33,910 nt of DNA from Nitrospira sp. UBA2082. Lineage in GTDB: Bacteria; Nitrospirota; Nitrospiria; Nitrospirales; Nitrospiraceae. The stretch is taken from positions 95,411 to 129,320 of the forward strand of contig DCZO01000004.1 of assembly GCA_002331335.1 (NCBI GenBank). The letters run 5' to 3'. Below are positions 7,417 through 14,973 of this stretch, piece by piece (the stretch's first letter is position 1; each line of letters begins with the position of its first letter). The position numbers and the translations under genes are program-made. The notes under the pieces are model-generated. The model saw nothing but the letters and a program-made list of their open reading frames with translations. It did no database searches and was not told the origin of the DNA.

Positions 7417-7959
7417 TCATATCCACCGATGTACTTGAGACATGTACTCAAGGTATTCCCGCCCGAACCGAGCCGTCAGCGCCCGTTCCTCCGGTTTGAT
7501 TTGGAACTGATTCATGTACAGGATGAAGGCAGGCAGGACGAGAAAGGTCAGGATATTTGCCAAATACAGCGCCCACCCGACGAGGATCAACAACATGCCT
7601 AGATACATCGGGTTGCGCGAGTGACGATAGATCCCTGACGTCACCAAGGACGAGGCGGAGGATGGCTTCATGGGGTTCACGGTGGTCTGCGCCTCCAAGA
7701 ACGACAACATTGCCCACCCGATGATCACAACGCCGAGGAGTCCCAATCCCACAGTCGCGACTCGCAGCGGTGCATAGGCGAATGCGGGCAGGGTATGGGC
7801 GAGAAACCACATCCCTACCGCGATCACAGCGCCGACAATGGCCGGTGGAACCTTCAACTCAAGACGATGCATGGCGTATCTGATCCTGTAGGAAACCAGA
7901 AGGCCCGTCAAGAGGGAACCCATTGCGTAGGATCCTTGCGACGGGACGACAGCCGGCAC
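7417..7959 (-). CDS. Isoprenylcysteine carboxyl methyltransferase-family membrane protein (ICMT/PEMT-like)
   Basis: A 180-residue integral membrane protein with about four to five hydrophobic helices. The C-terminal half holds the family signature: GIYRHSRNPMYLGMLL (the SAM-binding R-x-P-x-Y/N-x-G region), then the final E-R-x-L-x-x-F-G-x-E-Y pattern in PEERALTARFGREYLEYM. Members methylate lipid-linked or small hydrophobic acceptors in the membrane; the acceptor here is unknown. GTG 7959 has an excellent GAGGAGG ribosome-binding site and is preferred, although homologous proteins usually begin near Met30 (MHRLELKVPP, 7872). It is divergent from the small L12-like gene at 8003, with only 43 bp between, so both promoters must lie in or around that gap. 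Confidence 0.82.
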   Translation of the reverse strand: MPAVVPSQGSYAMGSLLTGLLVSYRIRYAMHRLELKVPPAIVGAVIAVGMWFLAHTLPAFAYAPLRVATVGLGLLGVVIIGWAMLSFLEAQTTVNPMKPSSASSLVTSGIYRHSRNPMYLGMLLILVGWALYLANILTFLVLPAFILYMNQFQIKPEERALTARFGREYLEYMSQVHRWI

Positions 7960-7961
7960 AG

Positions 7962-7990
7962 TTGCCTCCTCTGCATTCAGCGGCTATAAG
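7962..7990 (+). promoter_or_regulatory. Putative sigma-70 promoter of the L12-like membrane protein gene
   Basis: TTGCCT (7962-7967), a 17-base spacer and TATAAG (7985-7990). Only 12 bases separate the -10 box from ATG 8003, so the message would be nearly leaderless, which agrees with the lack of a good ribosome-binding site. The paralogous gene at 11673 has the same spacing. Confidence 0.45.
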
Positions 7991-8002
7991 GTATCGGATA
8001 CC

Positions 8003-8284
8003 ATGCTGAACAAACCACGACGTCATGCGGATTTGCCCAAAGCGGCAATTGAGGCGCTGTGGCAAGGCAACCTGATCGCAGCGATCACGGTCGTTCGTCA
8101 GGAACGGAATCTCGGCCTGAAAGAGGCAAAGGGGCAGGTCGAAGTGTATATCGCCTCTCAGCCGGCTCTCAAGAAAAAGATGGACAAGGTGCTCGCCACG
8201 GTGCAACAACGATTCATCCGTTGGATGATCGGATTGCTGATTCTGGCTGCCGGCATCACGCTCCTCGTACTGTACGTGTTGTGA
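8003..8284 (+). CDS. Small tail-anchored membrane protein with ribosomal L7/L12 C-terminal-like domain (paralogue 1)
   Basis: A 93-residue protein. Residues 13-50 resemble the C-terminal domain of ribosomal protein bL12: LIAAITVVRQERNLGLKEAK followed by GQVEVYI, the helix-turn-helix in which bL12 itself has GLGLKEAK. Residues about 72-92 form a single transmembrane helix at the C-terminus (WMIGLLILAAGITLLVLYVL). It is clearly paralogous to the protein at 11673-11951, sharing an E-A-L-x-x-G pattern, an A-I-x-x-x-x-x-x-x-N-L core and YI-x-SQP-x-L. The exported NTF2-like gene follows after 22 bp and is probably co-transcribed. Function unknown; a membrane-tethered docking domain is only a guess. 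Confidence 0.75.
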   Translation: MLNKPRRHADLPKAAIEALWQGNLIAAITVVRQERNLGLKEAKGQVEVYIASQPALKKKMDKVLATVQQRFIRWMIGLLILAAGITLLVLYVL

Positions 8285-8306
8285 AGCCGCCTGCGAGGGA
8301 TTCTGT

Positions 8307-8894
8307 ATGACATGTGAATATGAAAGAAAACTGCGAGCCTTCCTTGTGCTGGGTGCGTCCTTATTCTGGGCATTCTCGCCTGTCGTGGCGATGGCCAAGG
8401 TGCAGGTGTTGTCCGAGACAGTCTTAAAGGTGGATGGGACAGAGGTGAAGGGACACAAGCGGGTGATCAGCCATCCGGCCGTGAAGGAACTGCTGGCATC
8501 GTTTGGGCGGGCGGAAGCGGCCTTGAAGAAAGAGGATCTGGACGCGCTGATGGCTTTCTACGCCTCAACCTACAACTATCATGGGCTGAAAGAAACCGAC
8601 GTGCGCCGGGTGTGGGGCGAGGTGTTCACGCACTACAAAGCCTTGGAGTCTGTCCACCTGTTTTCCGGCATCACGGTCACGCAGACGGGCTCCCAGCTTC
8701 GCGCAGAGGTCACCTGCACCGGCGGGCTCTACGGGACCGAGGAGGGCACAGGCAAACGGATGACACTCGACAGCTGGTTTCGCGAGGTGCACTACCTGGT
8801 CAAAGAAGAAAGCGGGTGGCGGTTCTTGGGAAATGCCGGGGAGGCGCCGAGTTCCGCCCCCTTTTCGTCGGCACCGCATCACCCGATGTTTTAA
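8307..8894 (+). CDS. Exported NTF2/SnoaL-like domain protein
   Basis: A 195-residue protein with an N-terminal signal peptide (residues about 8-30, LRAFLVLGASLFWAFSPVVA, cleavage after AMA). The mature part has an NTF2-like alpha+beta cone fold: the helix VKELLASFGRAEAALKKEDL, then LMAFYASTYNYHGLKETDV, and later strands including SVHLFSGITVTQTG and WRFLGNAGE. Such domains are small-molecule-binding or enzymatic pockets; here neither ligand nor catalytic residue can be assigned. The C-terminal tail is Ser/Ala/Pro-rich. ATG 8307 has GAGGGA six bases upstream. It follows the L12-like membrane protein in the same direction, suggesting a shared transcript and an envelope role. Confidence 0.75.
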   Translation: MTCEYERKLRAFLVLGASLFWAFSPVVAMAKVQVLSETVLKVDGTEVKGHKRVISHPAVKELLASFGRAEAALKKEDLDALMAFYASTYNYHGLKETDVRRVWGEVFTHYKALESVHLFSGITVTQTGSQLRAEVTCTGGLYGTEEGTGKRMTLDSWFREVHYLVKEESGWRFLGNAGEAPSSAPFSSAPHHPMF

Positions 8895-9121
8895 CCATCC
8901 TGCGAGCTTGCCTGTGTCAGGCCGAGACTCTTCATGATCGCGTTTCTCGAGCTGCGAAATTGCTTTTCCGCGGCCAATCCGATTGTCACCGCTCCGGCCA
9001 TCGTGCGTGTGCGTGCTCTCTTGTAATCGGGTATATAGTGGTTGCAATGGATTCCAGGGGAAGGTGGTCACGGACGATTCGTTGATCGACGTGCAACCTG
9101 TTCATGAATCGAGGAGCTGAG

Positions 9122-9958
9122 ATGAACGAGCATGGGGCCGGAGCCGTTAAAGATTTCATGCATCGCTACCTTGAGGTCGTTTCTCAAGACACGACGGTTA
9201 CAGCCGCGGCTGAGCGGATGGATGCCAGGCGGATCGGCTGTCTGTTGGTGGAATCGAATGATCCCAAGCGAGGGCCGGTCGGGATCGTGACGGAGGCGGA
9301 TCTCGTTCGGAAAGTGCTGGCGAAGGGATTAGATCCCACGGTCACGATGGTGGATGGTGTGATGGTCAGCCCGATTTTGACGATCGCCGGGGACCGCTCC
9401 ATGTTGGATGCCAGCCATATGATGGAGAACAATCATGTACGCCATCTCTGTGTGGTGGAGGCCGGTGAGATTGTCGGGATCGTGTCGGTGCGGGACCTCG
9501 TGCGATCGTTTGTGGATGCGGAGAGCGGCCCCGTCTGCGAACTGGATAAGGTATACCGCCCCCTAGGCGTCCTGATGGCGACCACGCTCGCGACGATCCA
9601 TAGTGAGGCGTCTCTTCTCGAGGCCGCTCGGCTGATGGGCGAGAAGCGGATCGGATCCTTGCTGACGATCGAGGCCGGCGAGATCGTCGGCATCGTGACC
9701 GAACGCGATCTGGTCCGGAAAGGGTTGGCCACCAACCGAGATGCAGGCGGCACTCACGTGAGTGCCGTGATGAGTTCTCCGCTACTCAGCATCGATGTGA
9801 ACCGCACCATACGTGACGCCAGTAAAGCCATGGCCGAACAAGGGGTGCGTCACTTGACCGTGACAGAGCACACCAAGATCGTCGGGGTGCTGTCCGTACG
9901 GGACTTAGTGAAAATGGTCTCCGTTCGGGATCGGCCCAGGTTTCTCGGCAAGACATAA
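9122..9958 (+). CDS. Four-CBS-domain signalling protein
   Basis: A 278-residue soluble protein made of two CBS pairs (Bateman modules) and nothing else. Each CBS unit shows the typical D-x-T-V-x-x-A-x-x-M ... GCLLV ... G-I-V-T-E-x-D-L-V-R pattern: VVSQDTTVTAAAERM, PILTIAGDRSMLDASHMM, TLATIHSEASLLEAARLM and PLLSIDVNRTIRDASKAM. CBS pairs bind AMP, ATP, SAM or similar ligands and usually report energy state to a partner. Because no effector domain is fused, the partner must be another protein. ATG 9122 is chosen over ATG 9104 because GAGGAG lies six bases before it. It converges with the aldehyde dehydrogenase gene, with 63 bp between stops. Confidence 0.9.
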   Translation: MNEHGAGAVKDFMHRYLEVVSQDTTVTAAAERMDARRIGCLLVESNDPKRGPVGIVTEADLVRKVLAKGLDPTVTMVDGVMVSPILTIAGDRSMLDASHMMENNHVRHLCVVEAGEIVGIVSVRDLVRSFVDAESGPVCELDKVYRPLGVLMATTLATIHSEASLLEAARLMGEKRIGSLLTIEAGEIVGIVTERDLVRKGLATNRDAGGTHVSAVMSSPLLSIDVNRTIRDASKAMAEQGVRHLTVTEHTKIVGVLSVRDLVKMVSVRDRPRFLGKT

Positions 9959-10021
9959 GCTGGGTAGGGCGGTTGCCCCAACCAGTGGTTCAGGGATCTC
10001 TGCTCAGCCGCGTGAAATTGG

Positions 10022-11527
10022 TCACAGCCTCACGGTGACGGCTTTCACCTCGGTGTACAGTTCCAGCGCATCGTGGCCCATCTCGCGCCCCCAGCCCGAT
10101 TGCTTGTAGCCACCGAAGGGTAACGCCGCATCGAAGATGTTGTAACAGTTGATCCACACCGATCCTGCGCGCAGCTCGGCCGCGATACGGTGAGCCTTGC
10201 TGACATCCCTGGTCCAGACGGCCGCCGCCAGACCGTAGATGGAATCGTTTGCCGCCGGCAGCACGTCTTCCACATCCGTGAACGGTACGGCGCAGACGAC
10301 CGGCCCGAAGATTTCTTCCTGCATGACCTTCATCTGTTGCGTGGTGTCGACCAGCACGGTCGGTTCCACGAAATAGCCTCTGTCGCCTAACTTGCGTCCA
10401 CCGACCACCGCCTTCGCTCCTTCGGAAAAGCCTGACTCAAGGTACCCGAGAACCCGCCGTTGCTGCTCATCCGATACCAGCGGACCCATTTGGGTCGAGA
10501 GATCCATGCCCGGCCCGACTTTGATCTTCTTCGCGTCTGCCGCCACTCCTTCCACCACCTTGTCGAAGATGCCTTTCTCGACGAAGAGGCGGGATCCCGC
10601 GCAGCAACACTGGCCGTGGTTGAAAAAGATCGCGCTGGAGATCCCGGGGATGCTCGCCTCCACATCGGCGTCCTTGCAGACGATGTTGGGAGATTTCCCT
10701 CCGAGTTCAAGCGAAACTTTCTTGAGATTGCCCGCCGCTGCTCCAAGAATGAGCTTTCCGACTTCCGTCGAGCCGGTGAAGGCCGCCTTATCCACATCCG
10801 GATGCGCGGCTAACGCCGCACCGGCGGTTTCTCCGTAACCGGGGACGATGTTGACGACACCATCAGGGAATCCTGCTTCGCAGATGAGCTCGCCGAGCCG
10901 CAGCGCTGATAGCGGGGTCTGTTCGGCCGGCTTCAAGACGATGGTGCAGCCGGCGGCGAGGGCCGGGCCCAGCTTCCAGGCTGCCATGAGCAGCGGAAAA
11001 TTCCAGGGAATGATCTGGGCGACCACGCCGACCGGCTCTCGCAGCGTGTAGGCCAGATATTGAGCGCCGGGTGTATAGGGAACAGAAAGCGGGATGGTGG
11101 TGCCTTCGATTTTGGTGGCCCACCCGGCCATGTAGCGGAACAGGTCGACGGCCAGCGGCACATCCGCCGCACGGGCGACTCCCACCGGCTTTCCATTATC
11201 GAGCGACTCCAGTTGGGCGAATTCTTCCTGGTGTGATTCGAGCAGATCGGCCAGCTTCCAAATGAGCCGTCCGCGCTCCGAGGCCGTGAGTCTGCGCCAC
11301 GGACCGTGCTCGAAGGCGTTTCGCGCCGAGGCGACAGCCCGATCAACATCGGCGTGGTCACCTTCGGCCACACGGGCCAGGACTTCGCCAGTGGCCGGGT
11401 TGTAGGTCGGGAACGTTTTCCCTGAGGCAGAGTCAAGCCATTTGCCGCCGATCAGCATCTTTCGAGGAGCAGCGACAAACGATCGGACCTTCTGGTGCAT
11501 CGGAATTTCCGTTGTGGCGGTGCTCAT
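10022..11527 (-). CDS. NAD(P)+-dependent aldehyde dehydrogenase (ALDH1/2-like)
   Basis: A 501-residue cytoplasmic enzyme that oxidises aldehydes to acids. Active-site features are all present: Asn176 in PWNFPLL, Glu274 in LELGGKSPN, and Cys308 in the triple-Cys loop FFNHGQCCCAGSR, with the nucleotide loop FTGSTEVGK at 250-258. The NHGQCCCAGSR form is typical of the ALDH1/2, betaine- and phenylacetaldehyde-dehydrogenase-like group, and length is normal. The substrate is not determinable. The frame is open further upstream, but ATG 11527 has AAGGAGA at the right distance and begins a normal N-terminus. It stands alone, convergent with the CBS gene and divergent from the second L12-like gene. 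Confidence 0.92.
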   Translation of the reverse strand: MSTATTEIPMHQKVRSFVAAPRKMLIGGKWLDSASGKTFPTYNPATGEVLARVAEGDHADVDRAVASARNAFEHGPWRRLTASERGRLIWKLADLLESHQEEFAQLESLDNGKPVGVARAADVPLAVDLFRYMAGWATKIEGTTIPLSVPYTPGAQYLAYTLREPVGVVAQIIPWNFPLLMAAWKLGPALAAGCTIVLKPAEQTPLSALRLGELICEAGFPDGVVNIVPGYGETAGAALAAHPDVDKAAFTGSTEVGKLILGAAAGNLKKVSLELGGKSPNIVCKDADVEASIPGISSAIFFNHGQCCCAGSRLFVEKGIFDKVVEGVAADAKKIKVGPGMDLSTQMGPLVSDEQQRRVLGYLESGFSEGAKAVVGGRKLGDRGYFVEPTVLVDTTQQMKVMQEEIFGPVVCAVPFTDVEDVLPAANDSIYGLAAAVWTRDVSKAHRIAAELRAGSVWINCYNIFDAALPFGGYKQSGWGREMGHDALELYTEVKAVTVRL

Positions 11528-11631
11528 GGCGATTCTCCTTTCGGCTACGAAATGGAGGATGGGGCTTCCATTATACAAGAATCGGGGCATGGTGCGGCGA
11601 GCTCCGCACTCCATCCATGCGACGGAAGCCT

Positions 11632-11660
11632 TTGACAGAGGCCTTCCACTTTCTGATACA
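11632..11660 (+). promoter_or_regulatory. Putative sigma-70 promoter of the second L12-like membrane protein gene
   Basis: A perfect TTGACA (11632-11637), a 17-base spacer and GATACA (11655-11660), ending 12 bases before ATG 11673. This is the same -10-to-ATG distance as at the paralogue 8003. No ribosome-binding site is visible, so a leaderless or nearly leaderless message is likely. Confidence 0.45.
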
Positions 11661-11672
11661 CTCTCCCCTCGT

Positions 11673-11951
11673 ATGTCGATGCTCGGACCAATCCCGGATC
11701 TTCCCCCGAACGTGTTGGATGCCCTTTCGCGCGGCGAACGGAGCGAAGCGATCGCGCTGCTCCAGGCTGCGCAGAATCTGAGTAGAGAGGACGCGAGAGA
11801 GCAGGTGGCCACCTATATCATGTCCCAACCCGGACTCGGTCGGCGCATGAAAGATACCCAACCGAGCACGCCGTGGGGACTCTTGCGCTGGCTATTTCTA
11901 GTCCAGGCCATCGCGGTCGCGATCGGGTACTACCTGCTCTTCAAGGAGTAG
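11673..11951 (+). CDS. Small tail-anchored membrane protein with ribosomal L7/L12 C-terminal-like domain (paralogue 2)
   Basis: A 92-residue paralogue of the protein at 8003. The soluble part (LDALSRGERSEAIALLQ, then AAQNLSREDAREQVATYI and SQPGLGRRM) has the same three-helix pattern as the bL12 C-terminal domain but has lost the GLKEAK wording. Residues about 70-90 are one transmembrane helix (LRWLFLVQAIAVAIGYYLLF). The frame is open far upstream, through the divergent aldehyde dehydrogenase start, so the real start is ATG 11673 or ATG 11679 (MSMLGP). The promoter-like TTGACA/GATACA pair lies immediately upstream. Function unknown. The two copies are about 3.4 kb apart and in different gene contexts, so they are not a simple recent tandem duplication. 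Confidence 0.7.
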   Translation: MSMLGPIPDLPPNVLDALSRGERSEAIALLQAAQNLSREDAREQVATYIMSQPGLGRRMKDTQPSTPWGLLRWLFLVQAIAVAIGYYLLFKE

Positions 11952-12049
11952 TAGCGTTCCTGCCGCCGCCGAACGTTTCTGCCCGTATCCATTCTGCGGG
12001 TTACCCCGTTCATACTTGTGTATTGAAGGATTCCCCCAAGGAGCCAATC

Positions 12050-12097
12050 ATGGCCTGGCTGCTCTCCACCTCGTTCATCGGATCTCGCCTTGCATGA
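12050..12097 (+). CDS. Possible 15-codon leader peptide upstream of the hydrogenase operon
   Basis: AAGGAG six bases before ATG 12050 opens a short frame, MAWLLSTSFIGSRLA, that stops at 12095-12097, 51 bp before the first hydrogenase gene. The ribosome-binding site is better than that of many real genes nearby. There is no run of one amino acid as in classical attenuators, and no clear terminator hairpin was seen, so a regulatory role is speculative. Confidence 0.2.
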   Translation: MAWLLSTSFIGSRLA

Positions 12098-12118
12098 GGA
12101 CGGAAGAGCCCGTACCAT
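12090..12118 (+). promoter_or_regulatory. Weak candidate promoter of the hydrogenase operon
   Basis: TTGCAT (12090-12095), a 17-base spacer and TACCAT (12113-12118) lie 31 bp before ATG 12149. Both boxes are imperfect (three and four of six bases). No FNR-type or sigma-54-type site was recognised in the 197-bp gap. Confidence 0.25.
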
Positions 12119-12148
12119 ACGGTTGCCGGTCCGTTGGAGATCCGTGTC

Positions 12149-13279
12149 ATGGCCCCCGAAGCTCGCGGCATCCTTCCGTCAGCCGATTTCCAGCGATTGC
12201 TCGATGCCTTACATATCAGAGGGTATCGAATTGCCGGCCCCACCGTGCGTGATGGGGCGGTGGTATGGGAGACGATCGGTCAGGTATCGGATCTGCCGAT
12301 CAGCTGGCGCGATCATCAAGAACCGGGACGGTATCGGCTGGAACAGACCGGCTCAGCGGAAATCTTCGGTATTGTTCACGGACCGCAATCGCTCAAACCC
12401 TTCACCTTTGCGCCGCGTGAGCCGCTGCTCCAGATTAAACGGACGCAAGGCGGATTTGCCGCCCAGCCGAAGCTTCCCCAACCGGAAAAGGTGGCGGTCA
12501 TCGGAGCACGGGCCTGCGATCTCGCCGGGCTGGCCATCCAAGACCGGATTTTTCTAAACAGCTCATACCAAGATCCCTACTACGCGGTTCGTCGCGAAGG
12601 GCTTTTCATCATCGCGGTGAATTGCACCAGGGCGCTGCCGACCTGTTTTTGCGCATCGATGGACACGGGGCCGCGCGCCAAGCATGGCTTCGATCTTGCT
12701 CTGACCGAGGTCGACGACCGGCTAGTGGTCGAAGCGGGAAGCGAGGCCGGGTCCGATCTTCTTTCCGCGCTCTCTCTGCCGCCTGTGCCACACAACGTAA
12801 TCGATGAAGCAGCGGCGCGCGTGGATGCTTGTGCACAGAGCCAAGTCCGCAGACTGGACCACAGTCGCCTGCCGCAAGCCCTGTATGATGCCCATGAGCA
12901 TCCACGCTGGGACGACGTGGCGGCACGGTGCCTGGCCTGTACGAATTGCACAATGGTCTGCCCGACATGCTTTTGCCACACAGTCGAGGAGACCCCTGAT
13001 CTCACCGGGCAGCGAACCGAACATGCCAGATTGTGGGATTCCTGTTTTACGCAGGAACACGGCTACATTCACGGCAAGAACGTCCGCCCCACCATTAAGG
13101 ATCGGTATCGCATGTGGATGACGCACAAGCTCGCATCATGGGTCGATCAATTCGGGACGTCCGGCTGCGTCGGCTGCGGCCGCTGCATTACCTGGTGTCC
13201 GGTCGGCATTGATCTCACCGAGGAGTTGTCGGCGCTGCTGATGCCGTGCGAACAGCAGTCAATGACCAGCCGTCAATAA
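12149..13279 (+). CDS. hydB: Group 3b [NiFe] hydrogenase/sulfhydrogenase beta subunit (iron-sulfur protein)
   Basis: A 376-residue electron-transfer subunit. The C-terminal third holds two [4Fe-4S] ferredoxin motifs: CLACTNCTMVC with Cys261, 264, 267, 271 and CVGCGRCITWC with Cys340, 343, 346, 350. Extra cysteines at 274 and 276 (PTCFCH) follow the first. The N-terminal region has the GARACDLAGLAIQDRIFL motif characteristic of sulfhydrogenase beta / anaerobic sulfite reductase A proteins. It passes electrons between the hydrogenase small subunit and the flavin subunit. Start ATG 12149 has GGAG upstream; a TTG at 12134 is less likely. It is the first of eight tightly packed hydrogenase and maturation genes. 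Confidence 0.93.
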   Translation: MAPEARGILPSADFQRLLDALHIRGYRIAGPTVRDGAVVWETIGQVSDLPISWRDHQEPGRYRLEQTGSAEIFGIVHGPQSLKPFTFAPREPLLQIKRTQGGFAAQPKLPQPEKVAVIGARACDLAGLAIQDRIFLNSSYQDPYYAVRREGLFIIAVNCTRALPTCFCASMDTGPRAKHGFDLALTEVDDRLVVEAGSEAGSDLLSALSLPPVPHNVIDEAAARVDACAQSQVRRLDHSRLPQALYDAHEHPRWDDVAARCLACTNCTMVCPTCFCHTVEETPDLTGQRTEHARLWDSCFTQEHGYIHGKNVRPTIKDRYRMWMTHKLASWVDQFGTSGCVGCGRCITWCPVGIDLTEELSALLMPCEQQSMTSRQ

Positions 13280-13310
13280 CAGGGGCCGTGAATCGCAGTA
13301 CTGAGAGCCC

Positions 13311-14144
13311 ATGATCAATCCCTATCTCATTCATCCGGCCACCATCGTGGAGAAGATCCAGGAGGCCGAAGACATCCACACCTACCGGTTGCAGCTCAAC
13401 GAGGAAGCCACGCGACGAACCTTTCGCTTCACCGCCGGCCAGTTCAACATGGTCTATCTGTTCGGCGTCGGCGAGGTAGCGATTTCGATTGTCTCCGATC
13501 CGGATGAGCCGGAGAGGCTGGACCATACCATCAGAGCGGTGGGGCGAGTGACCTCCGCGATCGGGCGGCTGCGGGCCGGCGATACCGTGGGCATCCGCGG
13601 TCCGTTCGGGCAGGGGTGGCCGCTGGAGGACGCGCGCGGGCGCGACATTGTCATTGCCACCGGCGGCTTGGGCTGTGCCCCGGTTGTGGGGGCGATCGAA
13701 TATATCTTCCGACGGCGCCGAGAGTATGGCGCCGTCAAGATTATCCACGGAGTGAAGACGCCGCGAGATCTTCTCTACCAGGAGCGGTTCGAGGCCTGGA
13801 GAAGACAGCCCGACACGGAAGTTCTGCTGGCCAGCGATCGGCCGGACGGGACCTGGCGCCATCACGTCGGCGTGGTGACAGAACTGTTTGAGCGCGTGCC
13901 GGTCAATGCGGCAAGGACCCTGGTCCTGATGTGCGGGCCTGAGATCATGATGCGCCTGGGTGTCCCCATCCTCATGAAGCGGGGCATTCCGGCGACCGCC
14001 GTGTATGTGTCGTTGGAGCGGCATATGGAATGCGGGATCGGTCTCTGCGGCCACTGCCAGATGGGGCCGTATTTTCTGTGCAAAGATGGGCCGGTGATGC
14101 GGTACGACCGGGTCGAGCCATGGCTGGGACGGACGGGGGTATGA
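13311..14144 (+). CDS. hydG: Group 3b [NiFe] hydrogenase gamma subunit (FAD/NAD(P)H oxidoreductase)
   Basis: A 277-residue diaphorase subunit that exchanges hydride with NAD(P)(H). An FAD-binding beta-barrel (residues 1-105; AGQFNMVYLFGVGEVAISI) is followed by an NAD(P)-binding Rossmann fold with GGLGCAPV at 118-125 and CGPEIMM near 208. A C-terminal [2Fe-2S] site follows, with Cys241, Cys246, Cys249 and Cys257 (ECGIGLCGHCQMGPYFLC). This is the layout of dihydroorotate-dehydrogenase electron-transfer subunits and of sulfhydrogenase gamma. Length is normal. It starts 31 bp after hydB, and its TGA overlaps the ATG of hydD by four bases, implying translational coupling. Confidence 0.93.
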   Translation: MINPYLIHPATIVEKIQEAEDIHTYRLQLNEEATRRTFRFTAGQFNMVYLFGVGEVAISIVSDPDEPERLDHTIRAVGRVTSAIGRLRAGDTVGIRGPFGQGWPLEDARGRDIVIATGGLGCAPVVGAIEYIFRRRREYGAVKIIHGVKTPRDLLYQERFEAWRRQPDTEVLLASDRPDGTWRHHVGVVTELFERVPVNAARTLVLMCGPEIMMRLGVPILMKRGIPATAVYVSLERHMECGIGLCGHCQMGPYFLCKDGPVMRYDRVEPWLGRTGV

Positions 14145-14956
14145 AAGTGAAGCAGCAGCGGCCTAAGTTGGGCGTCTTCAAATTCGCCTCCTGCGACGGC
14201 TGTCAGCTTAGCGTCTTGAATCTGGAGGACGATCTGCTCGCGTTGGGGCAGGCGCTGGATATCGCCTACTTCCCGGAAGCGTCCAGCCGCATGGAGGCGG
14301 GACCGTACGACATCGCATTGGTCGAGGGATCGATCACCACGGCGGAGGATGCGCATCGCATCCGGTCCGTGCGCGAGCAGGCCACAGTCTTGATGACCAT
14401 CGGTGCCTGCGCGACAGCCGGCGGAATTCAAGCCTTGCGCAACTGGACCGATGTCGAATCGCTGAAGCAGATCGTGTATCCCAGCCCACAATACATTCAG
14501 ACCCTCGGCACCTCCACGCCCATCTCGGTACATGTGAAGGTCGATCTCGAACTGTGGGGATGTCCCATCGACAAGGGGCAATTGCTGCGTGTCATCACGG
14601 ACCTGCTAGCCGGGATTCAGCCGCATCTGTCGGTCGATAGCGTGTGTCTGGAGTGCAAACGGCGGGGGAATGTCTGCGTGATGGTCGCGAAAGGGGTGCC
14701 TTGTCTCGGGCCGGTGACCCGGAGCGGTTGCGGCGCCATTTGTCCGAGCATGGGGCGGGACTGTTACGGCTGTTTCGGGCCGACAGACGGGACATTGAAA
14801 GGATCCGGCTATCCGCCCAACACCGCGTCGCTGGCCAGGCAATTTCATGAGGAGCTCCGGCTCATCCCGGTCGAGGTCGTGCGTAGATTTCGCGGGATCA
14901 ACGGCGACACGGAGTCCTTCAAGCGGGAAAGCGAGTCGTGGGAAAAGCAGATGTGA
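14141..14956 (+). CDS. hydD: Group 3b [NiFe] hydrogenase small (delta) subunit
   Basis: A 271-residue small subunit that wires the NiFe site to the FeS chain. The proximal cluster ligands are Cys18 and Cys21 (SCDGCQLS), Cys90 (GACATAGG) and Cys141 (GCPIDKGQ). A second group of cysteines at 169, 172, 179, 188, 197, 201, 208 and 211 can hold the medial and distal [4Fe-4S] clusters. There is no Tat signal peptide, consistent with a cytoplasmic group 3 enzyme and unlike the exported group 1 uptake type. A longer frame exists upstream, but ATG 14141 overlaps the hydG stop (ATGA) and gives the normal N-terminus. Confidence 0.93.
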   Translation: MKVKQQRPKLGVFKFASCDGCQLSVLNLEDDLLALGQALDIAYFPEASSRMEAGPYDIALVEGSITTAEDAHRIRSVREQATVLMTIGACATAGGIQALRNWTDVESLKQIVYPSPQYIQTLGTSTPISVHVKVDLELWGCPIDKGQLLRVITDLLAGIQPHLSVDSVCLECKRRGNVCVMVAKGVPCLGPVTRSGCGAICPSMGRDCYGCFGPTDGTLKGSGYPPNTASLARQFHEELRLIPVEVVRRFRGINGDTESFKRESESWEKQM

Positions 14957-14973
14957 GGCGTGAGGGGTAAAGA

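Noticed and set aside
9959..10021. Bidirectional terminator between the convergent CBS and aldehyde dehydrogenase genes
   Set aside because: Only a 5-bp stem (GGTTG/CAACC) could be found, with no T-run; not enough to call.
12134..12148. TTG start for hydB
   Set aside because: ATG 12149 has GGAG upstream and gives the normal N-terminus.
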